From an uncultured Bacilli bacterium (GTDB taxonomy: Bacteria; Bacillota_I; Bacilli_A; RF39; UBA660), in contig CAJTZY010000007.1 of NCBI GenBank assembly GCA_910584085.1, forward strand, positions 6,309 through 70,308: DNA of 64,000 bases, in the 5' to 3' direction. The notes below the pieces were generated by a model that ran no database searches, was not told the origin of the DNA, and was given only the letters and a program-made list of their open reading frames with translations. Numbering within the stretch: the stretch's first letter is position 1; every line of letters begins with the position of its first letter. The translations under genes were made by a program, and so were the position numbers. Shown here piece after piece: positions 25,627 to 35,095 of this stretch.

Positions 25627-26541
25627 CTATTTTATTTTACATTTTTCTTTATCCAAAGATGGTTTCTCATTAATATATCCAATAATAGTTTTAAATGATT
25701 CATCATTTAATATAGCAGTATTCTTACTTGCAATATCAGTATATATGCTAGAAATCTCATCCTGAATATTGAATTTAACTTCACAAACTATATCTATATT
25801 TATGAAAGAAAATATAAGTTTTAATAATTCTTTTCTCTCCTCTAAATTTAAATTCTTTTCTTTTTCAGTAAATTCTTTTGTATAGGCGCTACTATATAAA
25901 ATTGAGTATTGTCTATCAATTAACATATTATAAGAACATTCTAAATTGAAAAACTTACATAAATCTAAATATATTTGTGATAGGTCAAAAACATCCATTA
26001 TTGATTTTATAATTAAATATATTTTTGAATGTTCAAGATATGTAGTTAATTTAAATGTATAATTTGTTAGATTATTATTCTTATTATAGGATGTTACTAA
26101 TTTATCTAAATTATCTTTATATTCAGGATTTTTACTAACAAGTTCTGTAAATTCGGAATAATCCATAATCTTTTCTTCAATTTTATCTATTCCAAACATA
26201 TGAAATAAATGGCTGTCTTCTTGTTTATGTGAATACTCCTCAATATATTTATGTTTAATTCCTAATTCTTCATCCAGATATTTAAAAAAGGCATTATCAA
26301 AATTAAGAGAAACCCTTTTAAAAACAATCTTATCTTCCTCAATGTAAGGAAATATTTTTCTTTCTGATAAATCTCTAAGAATTGTATTCCTTCTTTGAAC
26401 TAATTTTTTTGAATCTATTTTATCCGTTTGTTTATCGCTTATATTTCTGTAACCCATAGTACCCAATCTATATTTCGTATAACTTTCATTACTAATTCTC
26501 TTTGCTATCTTTTTTATCCTTTCAAATTCTTCATTTGTCAT
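25627..26541 (-). CDS. Hypothetical protein
   Basis: A 304-residue acidic, helical protein, unrecognised, with no signal peptide or membrane helix. Basic N-terminal part (RIKKIAKRISNESYTKYRLG, NTILRDLSERKIFPY), then alternating helical segments. GGGGGATTAAT precedes the ATG. Flanked by fhs upstream and sigG downstream on the same strand but closed by its own terminator. Nothing links it to sporulation except position. Confidence 0.7.
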   Translation of the reverse strand: MTNEEFERIKKIAKRISNESYTKYRLGTMGYRNISDKQTDKIDSKKLVQRRNTILRDLSERKIFPYIEEDKIVFKRVSLNFDNAFFKYLDEELGIKHKYIEEYSHKQEDSHLFHMFGIDKIEEKIMDYSEFTELVSKNPEYKDNLDKLVTSYNKNNNLTNYTFKLTTYLEHSKIYLIIKSIMDVFDLSQIYLDLCKFFNLECSYNMLIDRQYSILYSSAYTKEFTEKEKNLNLEERKELLKLIFSFINIDIVCEVKFNIQDEISSIYTDIASKNTAILNDESFKTIIGYINEKPSLDKEKCKIK

Positions 26542-26626
26542 TATTAATCCCCCATTTCAAACAACTTGGTTATTATATATCAAAATCATTTGTTTGTCTA
26601 TCATTTTTATAGTAAAAAATTATCAA

Positions 26627-28264
26627 TTAAAATAATCCACTAATATTTCCATTATTATCTATTTTCATATTAAGATAGGCAGATGTTTTGGATAGACCTG
26701 GAAGAGTCATAATATTACCCATTAAAACTACTATAAATCCAGCACCACTGCATGCTTTTATGTCAGTTACTTTCATATCAAAATTATTTGGGGCTCCCAA
26801 TTTTTTTGGATCATCACTAAAAGACACCTGAGTTTTAGCTATACATATAGGTAAATTACCTAAATTATTATTTTCTAACAATTCTATTTTCTCTTTTATT
26901 TCTTCATTTATAATAACATTACCTCTATATATTTCTTTAACAATTATATTAATTTTATTTATTATAGTGTCACTCAAATTATATAATGGCTTATAATCAG
27001 ATTTATTATTACATATATTTATTATTTTATTTGCAAGATTTATACTACCATTACTACCATATTTATATGATTCACATACTTCAATATCATATCCCCTATT
27101 TGTAACAACTTCTTTTACATAATTTATTTCATCAATAGTATCGCTTTCAAATTTATTTAAACATATTATAATATGTTTTGTATATTTACTTACATTTTCT
27201 ATATGTCTTTCTAAATTAACTATGCCTTTTTTTAAAGCGTCTATATTTTCTTTATTGATATTTTCTTTGTCTATACCACCATTATACTTTAAACTTCTTA
27301 TAGTAGCATTTATAACTACACAATTGGGTTTTAAATTTCCTATTTGACACTTTATATCTAAAAATTTTTCTGCACCTAAATCTGCACCAAATCCAGCTTC
27401 AGTTACAACATAATCGCATAACTTAAGTCCTAGTTTAGTAGCAATTATTGAATTACAACCATGGGCAATGTTTGCAAATGGTCCACCATGTATAATTGCA
27501 GGATTATTTTCAAGCGTTTGAACTAAATTAGGTTTAATTGCATCTTTTAAAAGAATAGCAATCGCATCTACACAGTTTAAATCACGAGCAAAAATCATTT
27601 TTTTATCCTTTGTATATCCGATTAATATATTTCCTATTCTTTTTTTTAAATCATTTATATCTTTTGATAAGCAAAGTATTGCCATTATCTCACTAGCAAC
27701 AGTTATGTTATAGTGTTCTTCTCTAGAATTTTCACCCTCTAAAATTATATTACGTAAAGCACGATCATTTAAATCTATACATCTAGAAAATACTACTTTA
27801 TCTATACCTAAAGTATTACCTTGAAAAATATGATTATCTATTATCGCACATAATAAATTGTTTGCTGATTCTATAGCATGTATATCGCCTGTAAAATGTA
27901 AGTTAATATCTTCCATAGGAACAACCTGTGAATACCCTCCACCTGTTGCACCACCCTTTATTCCAAATACAGGGCCTAGTGATGGTTCTCTTAAAGCAAC
28001 AACGCTTTTCTTTCCAAGTTTTCTTAAAGCATCATTTATTCCAATACTTATAGTTGTTTTTCCTTCTCCAAAAGGTGTAGGATTTATTGACGTTACAAGT
28101 ATTAGTTTACTATCCTTATCTTTTAATTTATCTATATCTAAATTAATTTTTGCTTTATATTTACCATAACATTCTAAGTATTCAGGTTCTATATTTAATT
28201 TATCAGCAATTTTTTCTATATTTAAAAGTTCACATTCTTTACTTATTTCAATATCACTTTTCAT
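26627..28264 (-). CDS. fhs: Formate-tetrahydrofolate ligase
   Basis: A 545-residue protein of usual family length. It has the P-loop TPFGEGKTTISIGI, the SLGPVFGIKGGATGGGYSQV segment, FTGDIHAIESANNLL, EAGFGADLGAEKF and the C-terminal IMTLPGLSKTSAY. It makes 10-formyl-tetrahydrofolate from formate, THF and ATP, feeding purine synthesis and fMet-tRNA. AGGAGGTAATC precedes the ATG. Single-gene unit. Confidence 0.96.
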   Translation of the reverse strand: MKSDIEISKECELLNIEKIADKLNIEPEYLECYGKYKAKINLDIDKLKDKDSKLILVTSINPTPFGEGKTTISIGINDALRKLGKKSVVALREPSLGPVFGIKGGATGGGYSQVVPMEDINLHFTGDIHAIESANNLLCAIIDNHIFQGNTLGIDKVVFSRCIDLNDRALRNIILEGENSREEHYNITVASEIMAILCLSKDINDLKKRIGNILIGYTKDKKMIFARDLNCVDAIAILLKDAIKPNLVQTLENNPAIIHGGPFANIAHGCNSIIATKLGLKLCDYVVTEAGFGADLGAEKFLDIKCQIGNLKPNCVVINATIRSLKYNGGIDKENINKENIDALKKGIVNLERHIENVSKYTKHIIICLNKFESDTIDEINYVKEVVTNRGYDIEVCESYKYGSNGSINLANKIINICNNKSDYKPLYNLSDTIINKINIIVKEIYRGNVIINEEIKEKIELLENNNLGNLPICIAKTQVSFSDDPKKLGAPNNFDMKVTDIKACSGAGFIVVLMGNIMTLPGLSKTSAYLNMKIDNNGNISGLF

Positions 28265-28377
28265 GATTACCTCCTATTTATGTCTATTTTCAAAATACAC
28301 TAAGTAACATATAATATATTATTTTTAAGTATATTATTCCTCTTTATAATTATATAATAATATTAAATTTAAGTAAA

Positions 28378-28399
28378 CTAAAAGAGGATTAAAATCCTC
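28378..28399 (-). terminator. Terminator of ftsA-ftsZ
   Basis: GAGGATT / AATCCTC stem overlapping the ftsZ stop, followed by T residues on the minus strand. Confidence 0.8.
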
Positions 28400-29489
28400 C
28401 CCTTTTTCTTAAAAATGATGGAATTATATCCTCTGAATCATTATCACTATCATCATCTTCATAATTTTTTCTATAGTTTACTTTATTACTAGTATCAATT
28501 GTTTTTTCACTTCTAGTTTGAACTGGGGTTTCTACTTTTTCTCCATCCTCAAATCCAGTAGCAATTACAGTAACAATTATTTCATCGTTTAAATTTTCAT
28601 TGATAACAGCTCCAAATATAGTATTCATATCCGTTTTAGCACTATTTCTAATTACTTCTGCTGCTTCTTCTACTTCAAATAATGTCAAATTAGTACCACC
28701 CGTAACATTTATAATTGCATCAGTTGCTCCATCGATGCTTGTTTCAAGAAGTGGGCTTGATATTGCTTGACGAGCTGCTTCAGTTGCTCTATTTTCTCCA
28801 ACTCCAATACCAATTCCTATTAAAGCTTTACCACGTTTTTCCATAACAGTTTTAACATCTGCAAAGTCTAAGTTAATTAGTCCTGCTACAGCAATTAAAT
28901 CTGATATTGATTGAACTCCACGTCTAAGTACATTATCAACTTCTTTAAAAGAATCTACTAGTGGTGTTGTTTTATCTATTATTTCTCTTAATTTATCATT
29001 TGGAATAACAATTAAAGTATCTACATTTTTCTTTAATTCTTCAAGTCCTATAATAGCTTGTTCCATTCTTTTTTTACCTTCAAATGAGAATGGTTTAGTA
29101 ACAATACCTACAGTAAGTGCGCCAAGCTCTTGTGCGATACCTGCAATAACTGGAGCAGCACCTGTTCCAGTACCTCCACCCATTCCACAAGTAACAAATA
29201 CCATATCGGCACCTGCTAGTGCTTCCTCTAATTCTTTTTTACTTTCAAGAGCAGCTTCTCTTCCTATTTCTGGTTTAGCACCTGCACCTCTACCACCTGT
29301 TAAATCTTCTCCTATTTGTATTTTAGTTGGAGATTTAGAACAGTTTAATACTTGTAAATCAGTATTAGCAACTATAAATTCAACACCTTTAACTCCTGAT
29401 TCTATCATTCTATTTACGGCGTTGTTTCCTCCACCACCAACACCAATAACCTTAATTTTAGCAACTTGATCCATTTCTAACCCGAACAT
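28389..29489 (-). CDS. ftsZ: Cell division GTPase FtsZ
   Basis: A 366-residue tubulin-like GTPase: IKVIGVGGGGNNAVNRMI, the tubulin signature GGGTGTGAAPVIA, T7 loop NLDFADVKTVM, and the conserved C-terminal peptide IIPSFLRKRGGF that binds FtsA. It forms the Z-ring. GAGGAGG precedes the ATG, 11 bases after ftsA. The presence of FtsZ and FtsA argues for normal binary fission. Confidence 0.98.
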   Translation of the reverse strand: MFGLEMDQVAKIKVIGVGGGGNNAVNRMIESGVKGVEFIVANTDLQVLNCSKSPTKIQIGEDLTGGRGAGAKPEIGREAALESKKELEEALAGADMVFVTCGMGGGTGTGAAPVIAGIAQELGALTVGIVTKPFSFEGKKRMEQAIIGLEELKKNVDTLIVIPNDKLREIIDKTTPLVDSFKEVDNVLRRGVQSISDLIAVAGLINLDFADVKTVMEKRGKALIGIGIGVGENRATEAARQAISSPLLETSIDGATDAIINVTGGTNLTLFEVEEAAEVIRNSAKTDMNTIFGAVINENLNDEIIVTVIATGFEDGEKVETPVQTRSEKTIDTSNKVNYRKNYEDDDSDNDSEDIIPSFLRKRGGF

Positions 29490-29500
29490 AATTTCCTCCT

Positions 29501-30745
29501 CTATTCGTTAAAGAAAAATCCAAATATTTTTCCTAACATTGAATCTGATGTGTTTGTTTTTTTAGAATTCATAGTAATAGCCTGATAAAATTCATTTTCA
29601 TCAACCATACTATAATCTTTATTTTTTAACTTTAATTTACTTATAAAGTATACTATATTACCTATGCAAGACGAATATATATTATCTCTTATTCCAAGCA
29701 TTTTTACATTACCTATATTTGCATTTTCTCCAAATATATCTTTAACTATATATTCAAAACCTACCATATTACTAGTACCACCTGTAATTATAATATAATC
29801 TATTTTCTTACTTGTCAATAGATTTATCTCTTTTTTAGCTTCCTCAAGCAATTCTTCTAATCTTGACATGACAATTTCAGATATTTCAAATTGATTTATT
29901 TTTATAATTTCATCTTTTGAATTTTTAACCTCAATTATATCATTAACACTTGCATTCTTTTTGTGAGCTAAAGCAAAATCTAATTTAAGCTTCCCCGCAG
30001 TACTATTATCAATTTTATACATATATGCAATATCACTATCTATATTTTTACCACCCATATTAATTATACTACTTTTTACTATAATACTTTTATTATATAA
30101 AGATATATCAGTTGTCTCACTACCTATATTTATAATTGCACCTATCTTATCTTCAAATTTTTTATTATTAAAGCAATATAAATCTCCAATATTATTTAAG
30201 GATATATCAACAACTTCTATTCCAAGATTTTCAAGTAAAGTAACTACTGAGTAAACATTCTTTTTAGGCGTTGTAACAAGTACTGCACGACATCCTAAAT
30301 TAGATCCTTTCATTCCTTTAGGATTTTTTATAAATGCATTTTCATCTAGCGTATAATCAATTGGAAGTACAGTTACAAGTTCCCTAGATTCAAATGAATT
30401 TCTTTTTGCAGCTATATCAAGTACTTTAACTATATCATCACTTGTAACAGTTAAATTTTCATTATTTATTTTAATATTGGATTTGACAATTGTATATTCT
30501 GCATTAAATGAAGGAATAGAAGCAATTACTCTTTTAATTTTAATTCCAAGCATGGTTTCAATTTCCTTAAATGCATTTTTTACAGAAATAGATGCCTGTT
30601 CAACATCTGTAATTAATCCCTTTTTTATTCCCTTTGATTTAAAAGAAGATGTTGCAAGTAAGTTTAATTTATTTTGGTACAACTCACATACTACAATTTT
30701 TATACTGTTAGAACCAATATCAATGCTAGTATAAATATGCTTCAT
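29501..30745 (-). CDS. ftsA: Cell division protein FtsA
   Basis: A 414-residue actin-like ATPase: YTSIDIGSNSIKIVVCE, INIGSETTDISLY, IIITGGTSNMVGFE, ending in an amphipathic helix MLGKIFGFFFNE that tethers FtsZ to the membrane. A minus-strand TATAAT at 30773-30778 lies just upstream; AGGAGAT precedes the ATG. First gene of the ftsA-ftsZ unit. Confidence 0.95.
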   Translation of the reverse strand: MKHIYTSIDIGSNSIKIVVCELYQNKLNLLATSSFKSKGIKKGLITDVEQASISVKNAFKEIETMLGIKIKRVIASIPSFNAEYTIVKSNIKINNENLTVTSDDIVKVLDIAAKRNSFESRELVTVLPIDYTLDENAFIKNPKGMKGSNLGCRAVLVTTPKKNVYSVVTLLENLGIEVVDISLNNIGDLYCFNNKKFEDKIGAIINIGSETTDISLYNKSIIVKSSIINMGGKNIDSDIAYMYKIDNSTAGKLKLDFALAHKKNASVNDIIEVKNSKDEIIKINQFEISEIVMSRLEELLEEAKKEINLLTSKKIDYIIITGGTSNMVGFEYIVKDIFGENANIGNVKMLGIRDNIYSSCIGNIVYFISKLKLKNKDYSMVDENEFYQAITMNSKKTNTSDSMLGKIFGFFFNE

Positions 30746-30786
30746 TATATCATCTCCTACAATCTAAGTATTATTATACTATAAAA

Positions 30787-30823
30787 TAAAAAAAAAGTAA
30801 AAACTTTTTTATACCTTTTACTC
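30787..30823 (-). terminator. Terminator of the exported-protein/ABC operon
   Basis: AGTAAAA / TTTTACT stem with a long T tract on the minus strand, between the operon end (30852) and the ftsA promoter. Confidence 0.65.
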
Positions 30824-30851
30824 TTTTTATATCAATTTATATTAAAAAAAG

Positions 30852-31541
30852 TTATTTTAACTCAAAATATTCTAATATTTTATTACAATTTTTTTCATAT
30901 AATTCTATTATTTCCTTATCAGTATCTTTCAAAAAAACATATTGATAATTTATTATATCCCTTAGTTTCAAAGATGCATTTTCATAATTCTTTAAAATTT
31001 TTATATCTTTTGAAATTTTAATATGACCATAAGGGATACTTGAATAAATATATGTGTTTTTTAAATTAGGTCTAGATGCATTTTTAATAAATACTATATA
31101 ATCTTCATTCATTTTTAATGGTGTGCTTCCACCTAAGTAATGTCCACTGAACCATCTCCAGTAATAAAGAGAATCATATATTTTAATAACATCATTTATA
31201 TTAAAATTTTCACCCTTAATAATTTTTTTTATTTTGCAATTATTAATAAGCCCTTTGCCATAAAACACAGTGTTTGTATCCATAGTTATAACTAAAATGG
31301 CTTCAGCGTTTTTTACTAAATCATTAATACTATAATTAATTTCATCACTAATAATATTTTCTAGTTCAGTATATCCTGCATATTGAAGGTATTCATCTTT
31401 AATTATAGCCGAATAAAAAGCATTATCTAAGAATTCTTCGTAATCCATACTTTTATTATTATGTTTATAAAATATAATAATAAAAATTGATAAAATAAAT
31501 ATTAAAATCATTGATAGTATAAATATTTTTTTGATTTTCAT
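30852..31541 (-). CDS. Membrane-anchored extracellular protein of the ABC operon
   Basis: A 229-residue protein with an N-terminal membrane helix (residues 6-26) and an extracellular domain of unknown family (IKGENFNINDVIKIYDS, YYWRWFSGHYLGGSTPLK). The domain has the look of small beta-rich secreted proteins with a repeated I-K-K-I-I-K-G-E segment. The ATG overlaps the ATPase stop (ATGA), so it is tightly coupled to the transporter. As last gene of the operon it could be an accessory or immunity protein; this is inference. Confidence 0.7.
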   Translation of the reverse strand: MKIKKIFILSMILIFILSIFIIIFYKHNNKSMDYEEFLDNAFYSAIIKDEYLQYAGYTELENIISDEINYSINDLVKNAEAILVITMDTNTVFYGKGLINNCKIKKIIKGENFNINDVIKIYDSLYYWRWFSGHYLGGSTPLKMNEDYIVFIKNASRPNLKNTYIYSSIPYGHIKISKDIKILKNYENASLKLRDIINYQYVFLKDTDKEIIELYEKNCNKILEYFELK

Positions 31542-32179
31542 AATTCTACTTCTCCAACAATCTTACCACCGTCAATTTTATATATTTTATCACACAAAAT
31601 TTTTAAATCGTCTTTATTATGACTAGCTATTAAGATTAATTTATCTTCATTTTTTAACTCAAGTATAATTTTTCGAATATTCTCTATACTATTTTCATCA
31701 AGCCCATTCGTAGGTTCATCTAATATTATAATTTTTTGATTTTCCATTATTGCTTGTGCTATCCTTAATTTTTGCTTCATACCAAGTGAGTATTCTTTAT
31801 ATTTTTCTTTTTTTAAATTATCTAATCCAACCTTCTTTAAAACATCCTCTATATATTTAACATTTCTTTTATGATTTATTTCATATAGTAATGATAAATT
31901 TTCTAAACCATTTAAATGAGAATAAAACCCTGGATCTTCCAAAAGTAACCCAATATTACTTAAGTTATAATCTGAGTTAATTACTGATTTATTATCAATT
32001 ATTATATCCCCACTAGTCGGATATATAAGCGTGGAAATTGCTCTAAATAACATAGTTTTACCAGAACCATTTCTACCATAAAATCCATATACATTACCAC
32101 TTTTAAGTTTTAAATTAATATTTTCTAATATTGTCTTATGTTTTATTATTTTATTATAATTTTTTATCTCTAAAATCAT
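31538..32179 (-). CDS. ABC transporter ATPase
   Basis: A 213-residue nucleotide-binding protein: Walker A GRNGSGKT (about 36-43), Q-loop replaced by LLLEDPGF, signature YSLGMKQKL (weak, SGGQ-type replaced), Walker B IIILDEPTNGLDE, H-loop ASHNKDD. This is the form found with ABC-2 type bacteriocin/antibiotic efflux exporters. It overlaps the permease gene by 26 bases and the downstream gene by 4, so all are coupled. It powers the membrane proteins encoded by the preceding genes. Confidence 0.9.
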   Translation of the reverse strand: MILEIKNYNKIIKHKTILENINLKLKSGNVYGFYGRNGSGKTMLFRAISTLIYPTSGDIIIDNKSVINSDYNLSNIGLLLEDPGFYSHLNGLENLSLLYEINHKRNVKYIEDVLKKVGLDNLKKEKYKEYSLGMKQKLRIAQAIMENQKIIILDEPTNGLDENSIENIRKIILELKNEDKLILIASHNKDDLKILCDKIYKIDGGKIVGEVEL

Positions 32180-32846
32180 TTTTTACACCTCCCAAATCTA
32201 ATTTTAAATAAATCTTCTTTAGTATAAATATCATGAAAATTATTAAAATTACTGTTATATAGTTAATATCATTATTAGTATATAAACTAATATATGGTAT
32301 GAAATTATTTTTTTCTATAATTATTAAACTACTAATTATTATTATAATAACAATAATGTAAGAATAAATATAATTATTAACAATTATTGATAAAAGTATT
32401 GTTAAAAGAATAATAAAAATGTTTTCTAAAATATATTTTAATATAAATATTACTAAAACATTTGAATATTCAAATTCTACTTTTTGAAATAACCCAATAA
32501 TAAAAAACTGTGAAAATAAAATAAATAAATTGCAAATAATGGAATACACTAAAAGATTAAAAATTGTTTTATTAAAAAATTTTCTTCTGTTTTTAAATCT
32601 AGTATCAAAATTTATAAATTTTATATAATATTTATAGGAAACTATAAATAAACTAATTAATATTGGCAATATCCAAATTAGATTAACAAATTGGCTAGAT
32701 CCCCAAAAAATAACTAGTGATTTAAAAAAAACACAATATAAATCACTTGGAAGTGATGCTATATAGGTTAACTTTAAAAGGCAAATAATTATTATAAATA
32801 AGGTTATTATTAAAATATTACTAAAATTAATTTTCTTGATTTTCAT
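32154..32846 (-). CDS. ABC-operon membrane protein 3
   Basis: A 230-residue protein with about six membrane helices and very Ile/Phe-rich composition. The motif NLIWILPILISLFIVSY followed by a basic cytoplasmic loop FDTRFKNRRKFFNK resembles ABC-2-type permeases in bacteriocin immunity operons (DUF2705-like, from memory). It overlaps the preceding gene by 20 bases. Permease role inferred from context. Confidence 0.7.
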   Translation of the reverse strand: MKIKKINFSNILIITLFIIIICLLKLTYIASLPSDLYCVFFKSLVIFWGSSQFVNLIWILPILISLFIVSYKYYIKFINFDTRFKNRRKFFNKTIFNLLVYSIICNLFILFSQFFIIGLFQKVEFEYSNVLVIFILKYILENIFIILLTILLSIIVNNYIYSYIIVIIIIISSLIIIEKNNFIPYISLYTNNDINYITVILIIFMIFILKKIYLKLDLGGVKNDFRDKKL

Positions 32847-33510
32847 TTTTTAAAAAATAATCCTTTCTAAAAGATTCATTTATAATTAGCCAAGTTGTAA
32901 TGCAAATTATAATTAATATAAAAATCATAATATAAATATATCCATTATATATAGTAGGTAATATAAAAATGTAACTAAATTCAAAATAAATTTCACTAAA
33001 TATTGAGAAACTTAAATGTTCTAAAATAAAATCAAACAAAGTAAACAATATTATAATACCACAGCTTGAAATTATTCTGTTTTTAATTTTTATATCTATT
33101 AATTTAACTAAATTCGATAGTAATATAGCAACTAATACAAAATTGATAACAATTTTTATAATATTATTTATATTATTAATGAAATTATTAAAATTAAGGA
33201 TAAAAATAGGAATATGAAGAAAAATAAATAGAATCAAAAAAAATAGAATTTCATTTTTTATAATAAATATAAAAAAATCAAAAAATGTTTTTTTTCTAAC
33301 AATTATTACTGGATTGGAATAACTATTGTATAACATATTGCTAGCAAATATTATAAGTGAAAGCAATATATATCTAGTAGGTACTAATGTTAATTTACCT
33401 ATATATAAATTATAAAAATCCCTAGAAATGTCATATCCAATAAAATATCCAATGATAATTACTATTATTATGCAACATATAAAAAATGGAGATAAAATCA
33501 TTTTTCTCAT
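32827..33510 (-). CDS. ABC-operon membrane protein 2
   Basis: A 227-residue protein with about six membrane helices (first at residues 8-26) and short loops; basic VRKKTFFDFF in a cytoplasmic loop at the same relative position as in protein 3. No enzyme motif. The ATG overlaps the previous stop (ATGA). Probably half of the permease together with protein 3. Family uncertain. Confidence 0.7.
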   Translation of the reverse strand: MRKMILSPFFICCIIIVIIIGYFIGYDISRDFYNLYIGKLTLVPTRYILLSLIIFASNMLYNSYSNPVIIVRKKTFFDFFIFIIKNEILFFLILFIFLHIPIFILNFNNFINNINNIIKIVINFVLVAILLSNLVKLIDIKIKNRIISSCGIIILFTLFDFILEHLSFSIFSEIYFEFSYIFILPTIYNGYIYIMIFILIIICITTWLIINESFRKDYFLKNENQEN

Positions 33511-34319
33511 ACTAATACATCCTTTTTGAATATATTTTTTAAAAATAGTAGCAAATTTATACTTACTAATGTTACAGTTCCTATAAAATAATCCTTTACA
33601 CTATATTGATTAAAAGGCTGTAAGAGATTAATGAAACTTAAATTTTCATATCCTATTTTTGGAAGTAGTAATTCTGATAGTATTAAGAATATTATTGGCA
33701 CAAAATATATTGCAATACGGTGTTTTAGTAGGAATGAAGTAAGATATGAAAGCCCTGATAATAATCCAAGTATTAATGATACAGCTATATTTATTAAAAT
33801 CGTAAATAGTACTGGATTTGCTATTCTTATATTATCTAAAAAATATTTTTGTGAGTAATTCATATAAAATGCTGGGCTTTGAAAATATTCAACACGATTT
33901 CCAGAACCATAAATTATTCTAAGTAATAGATAATTAAATAAAAATCCCAGAAATGAAATTATAAATGTAACTAGTATAGAAAGTAAAAGTCTTGTTGCTA
34001 TATTTCTTTTATAATTTAATCTTATATAAAGCAAATTTGTAATTTTATTTTTATTTTCTATATAGTTTGAATCAGCAAATATTAAGGAAAACACTATTGG
34101 AAACACTATTATAATCAAAACATTTAAAGTTATAAATGCATTATATAGAATAAACTGATATTCTGCTGAATAACTTTCTTCAATAAATGTATTTAATCTT
34201 ATTGTTTCACCAACACACAATCCTACTTGTATTAAATTAATTAAAAATATAATTATTATTGCTATATAAAATTCTCTTCTTTTAAATAAATAATTAATAT
34301 TAAATTTTAATTCCCTCAT
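33507..34319 (-). CDS. ABC-operon membrane protein 1
   Basis: A 270-residue protein with about six membrane helices and a larger extracytoplasmic part after helix 1 (GETIRLNTFIEESYSAEY). ABC-2-permease-like pattern: SLIFADSNYIENKNKITNLLY, then LNYKRNIATRLLLSI. The start at 34319 has AAAGGTAGTT upstream; an earlier in-frame start lacks a ribosome site. It follows the exported protein gene after a hairpin. Confidence 0.75.
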   Translation of the reverse strand: MRELKFNINYLFKRREFYIAIIIIFLINLIQVGLCVGETIRLNTFIEESYSAEYQFILYNAFITLNVLIIIVFPIVFSLIFADSNYIENKNKITNLLYIRLNYKRNIATRLLLSILVTFIISFLGFLFNYLLLRIIYGSGNRVEYFQSPAFYMNYSQKYFLDNIRIANPVLFTILINIAVSLILGLLSGLSYLTSFLLKHRIAIYFVPIIFLILSELLLPKIGYENLSFINLLQPFNQYSVKDYFIGTVTLVSINLLLFLKNIFKKDVLV

Positions 34320-34344
34320 AACTACCTTTCTAATAATTATAAGA

Positions 34345-34368
34345 AGAAGATTCGCCACAAAATCTTCT
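34345..34368 (-). promoter_or_regulatory. Hairpin between the exported protein gene and the transporter genes
   Basis: AGAAGATT / AATCTTCT perfect 8-base stem with an 8-base loop, followed on the minus strand by TCTTATAATT. It lacks a full T tract, so it probably acts as a partial terminator or RNA stabiliser, giving more of the first gene than of the transporter. Confidence 0.6.
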
Positions 34369-34380
34369 AACTTATTTTAA

Positions 34381-34791
34381 TTATTGATAATTTAATGTTC
34401 CCTCTATTTGATTAGAATTTAAACTCCAATTATGATTACGAAATCTAGCCTGTACTATTGAACCTTGACCTAAATTATAAGCATATGGAATATTAAAATT
34501 TTTGCCAACATCATCGACAACCACGCCGCTAGCATAACTTCCCCATTTACCTTCTGTCTTCCAAGCTCTAGCACTAAAAGTAACTGCTGAAGGATCTTTT
34601 TTTGATAAATTTACTATTCCATAATCAGATGTTTTACTTTTTACCCCCGATGGAAGAGTTACATAACCTTGAGCAGTTGGAACAGCATGATTAATTTCAA
34701 TTTGCGTAGCTGAAGCATTTAAAGTTAAAACTAAAGCAAATACAACAATTCCAAATAATGAAAATCTAAAAAATTTTTTTTCTTTTTTCAT
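34381..34791 (-). CDS. Exported small protein, possible bacteriocin-like (DUF2712-like)
   Basis: A 136-residue protein. Basic start, hydrophobic helix (about 12-30) and a likely cleavage after NASA give a mature secreted protein of about 105 residues. The mature part is beta-rich, with AVTFSARAWKTEGKWGSY and a C-terminal QARFRNHNWSLNSNQIEG. No Cys. The end resembles the DUF2712 family of exported proteins that sit beside ABC operons in Bacilli; this is from memory and unverified. A perfect AGGAGG precedes the ATG at 34791, and a strong promoter lies upstream. First gene of a six-gene operon. Confidence 0.75.
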   Translation of the reverse strand: MKKEKKFFRFSLFGIVVFALVLTLNASATQIEINHAVPTAQGYVTLPSGVKSKTSDYGIVNLSKKDPSAVTFSARAWKTEGKWGSYASGVVVDDVGKNFNIPYAYNLGQGSIVQARFRNHNWSLNSNQIEGTLNYQ

Positions 34792-34890
34792 AAAATACCT
34801 CCTCGTAATACTTAACAAAACAGACTTTTATAAATTAATGGCTTTTTTATAAAACATTGCATGCACAATTTGTCACATCTTGTTAATACG

Positions 34891-34920
34891 ATTATAATAT
34901 TACAGCTTTTACTTATTCAA
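34891..34920 (-). promoter_or_regulatory. Promoter of the exported-protein/ABC operon
   Basis: Minus-strand TTGAAT, 18-base spacer, TATAAT. The 100-base leader holds inverted repeats: TTTTATAAA / TTTATAAAA (34826-34854) and a TGCATGCA palindrome, possible operators. The divergent region 34921-35061 holds no gene. Confidence 0.6.
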
Positions 34921-35061
34921 GTAATTTAACACAAAATGGTCATTTATATGTATAAAATCATAATAATTGATTTTTTATATGGCAAAATATGTATTTTATA
35001 CAGTTATTTTACCATTTCACGTGCATTTATGTCTAACATAACCATTATACTATTTATCCAT

Positions 35062-35095
35062 AAAAAAGTACAGGAATTTTTAAATTTCCTGTACT
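35062..35095 (-). terminator. Terminator of the RNase J-like gene
   Basis: AGTACAGGAA / TTCCTGTACT 10-base stem overlapping the stop, then TTTTTT on the minus strand. Confidence 0.85.
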
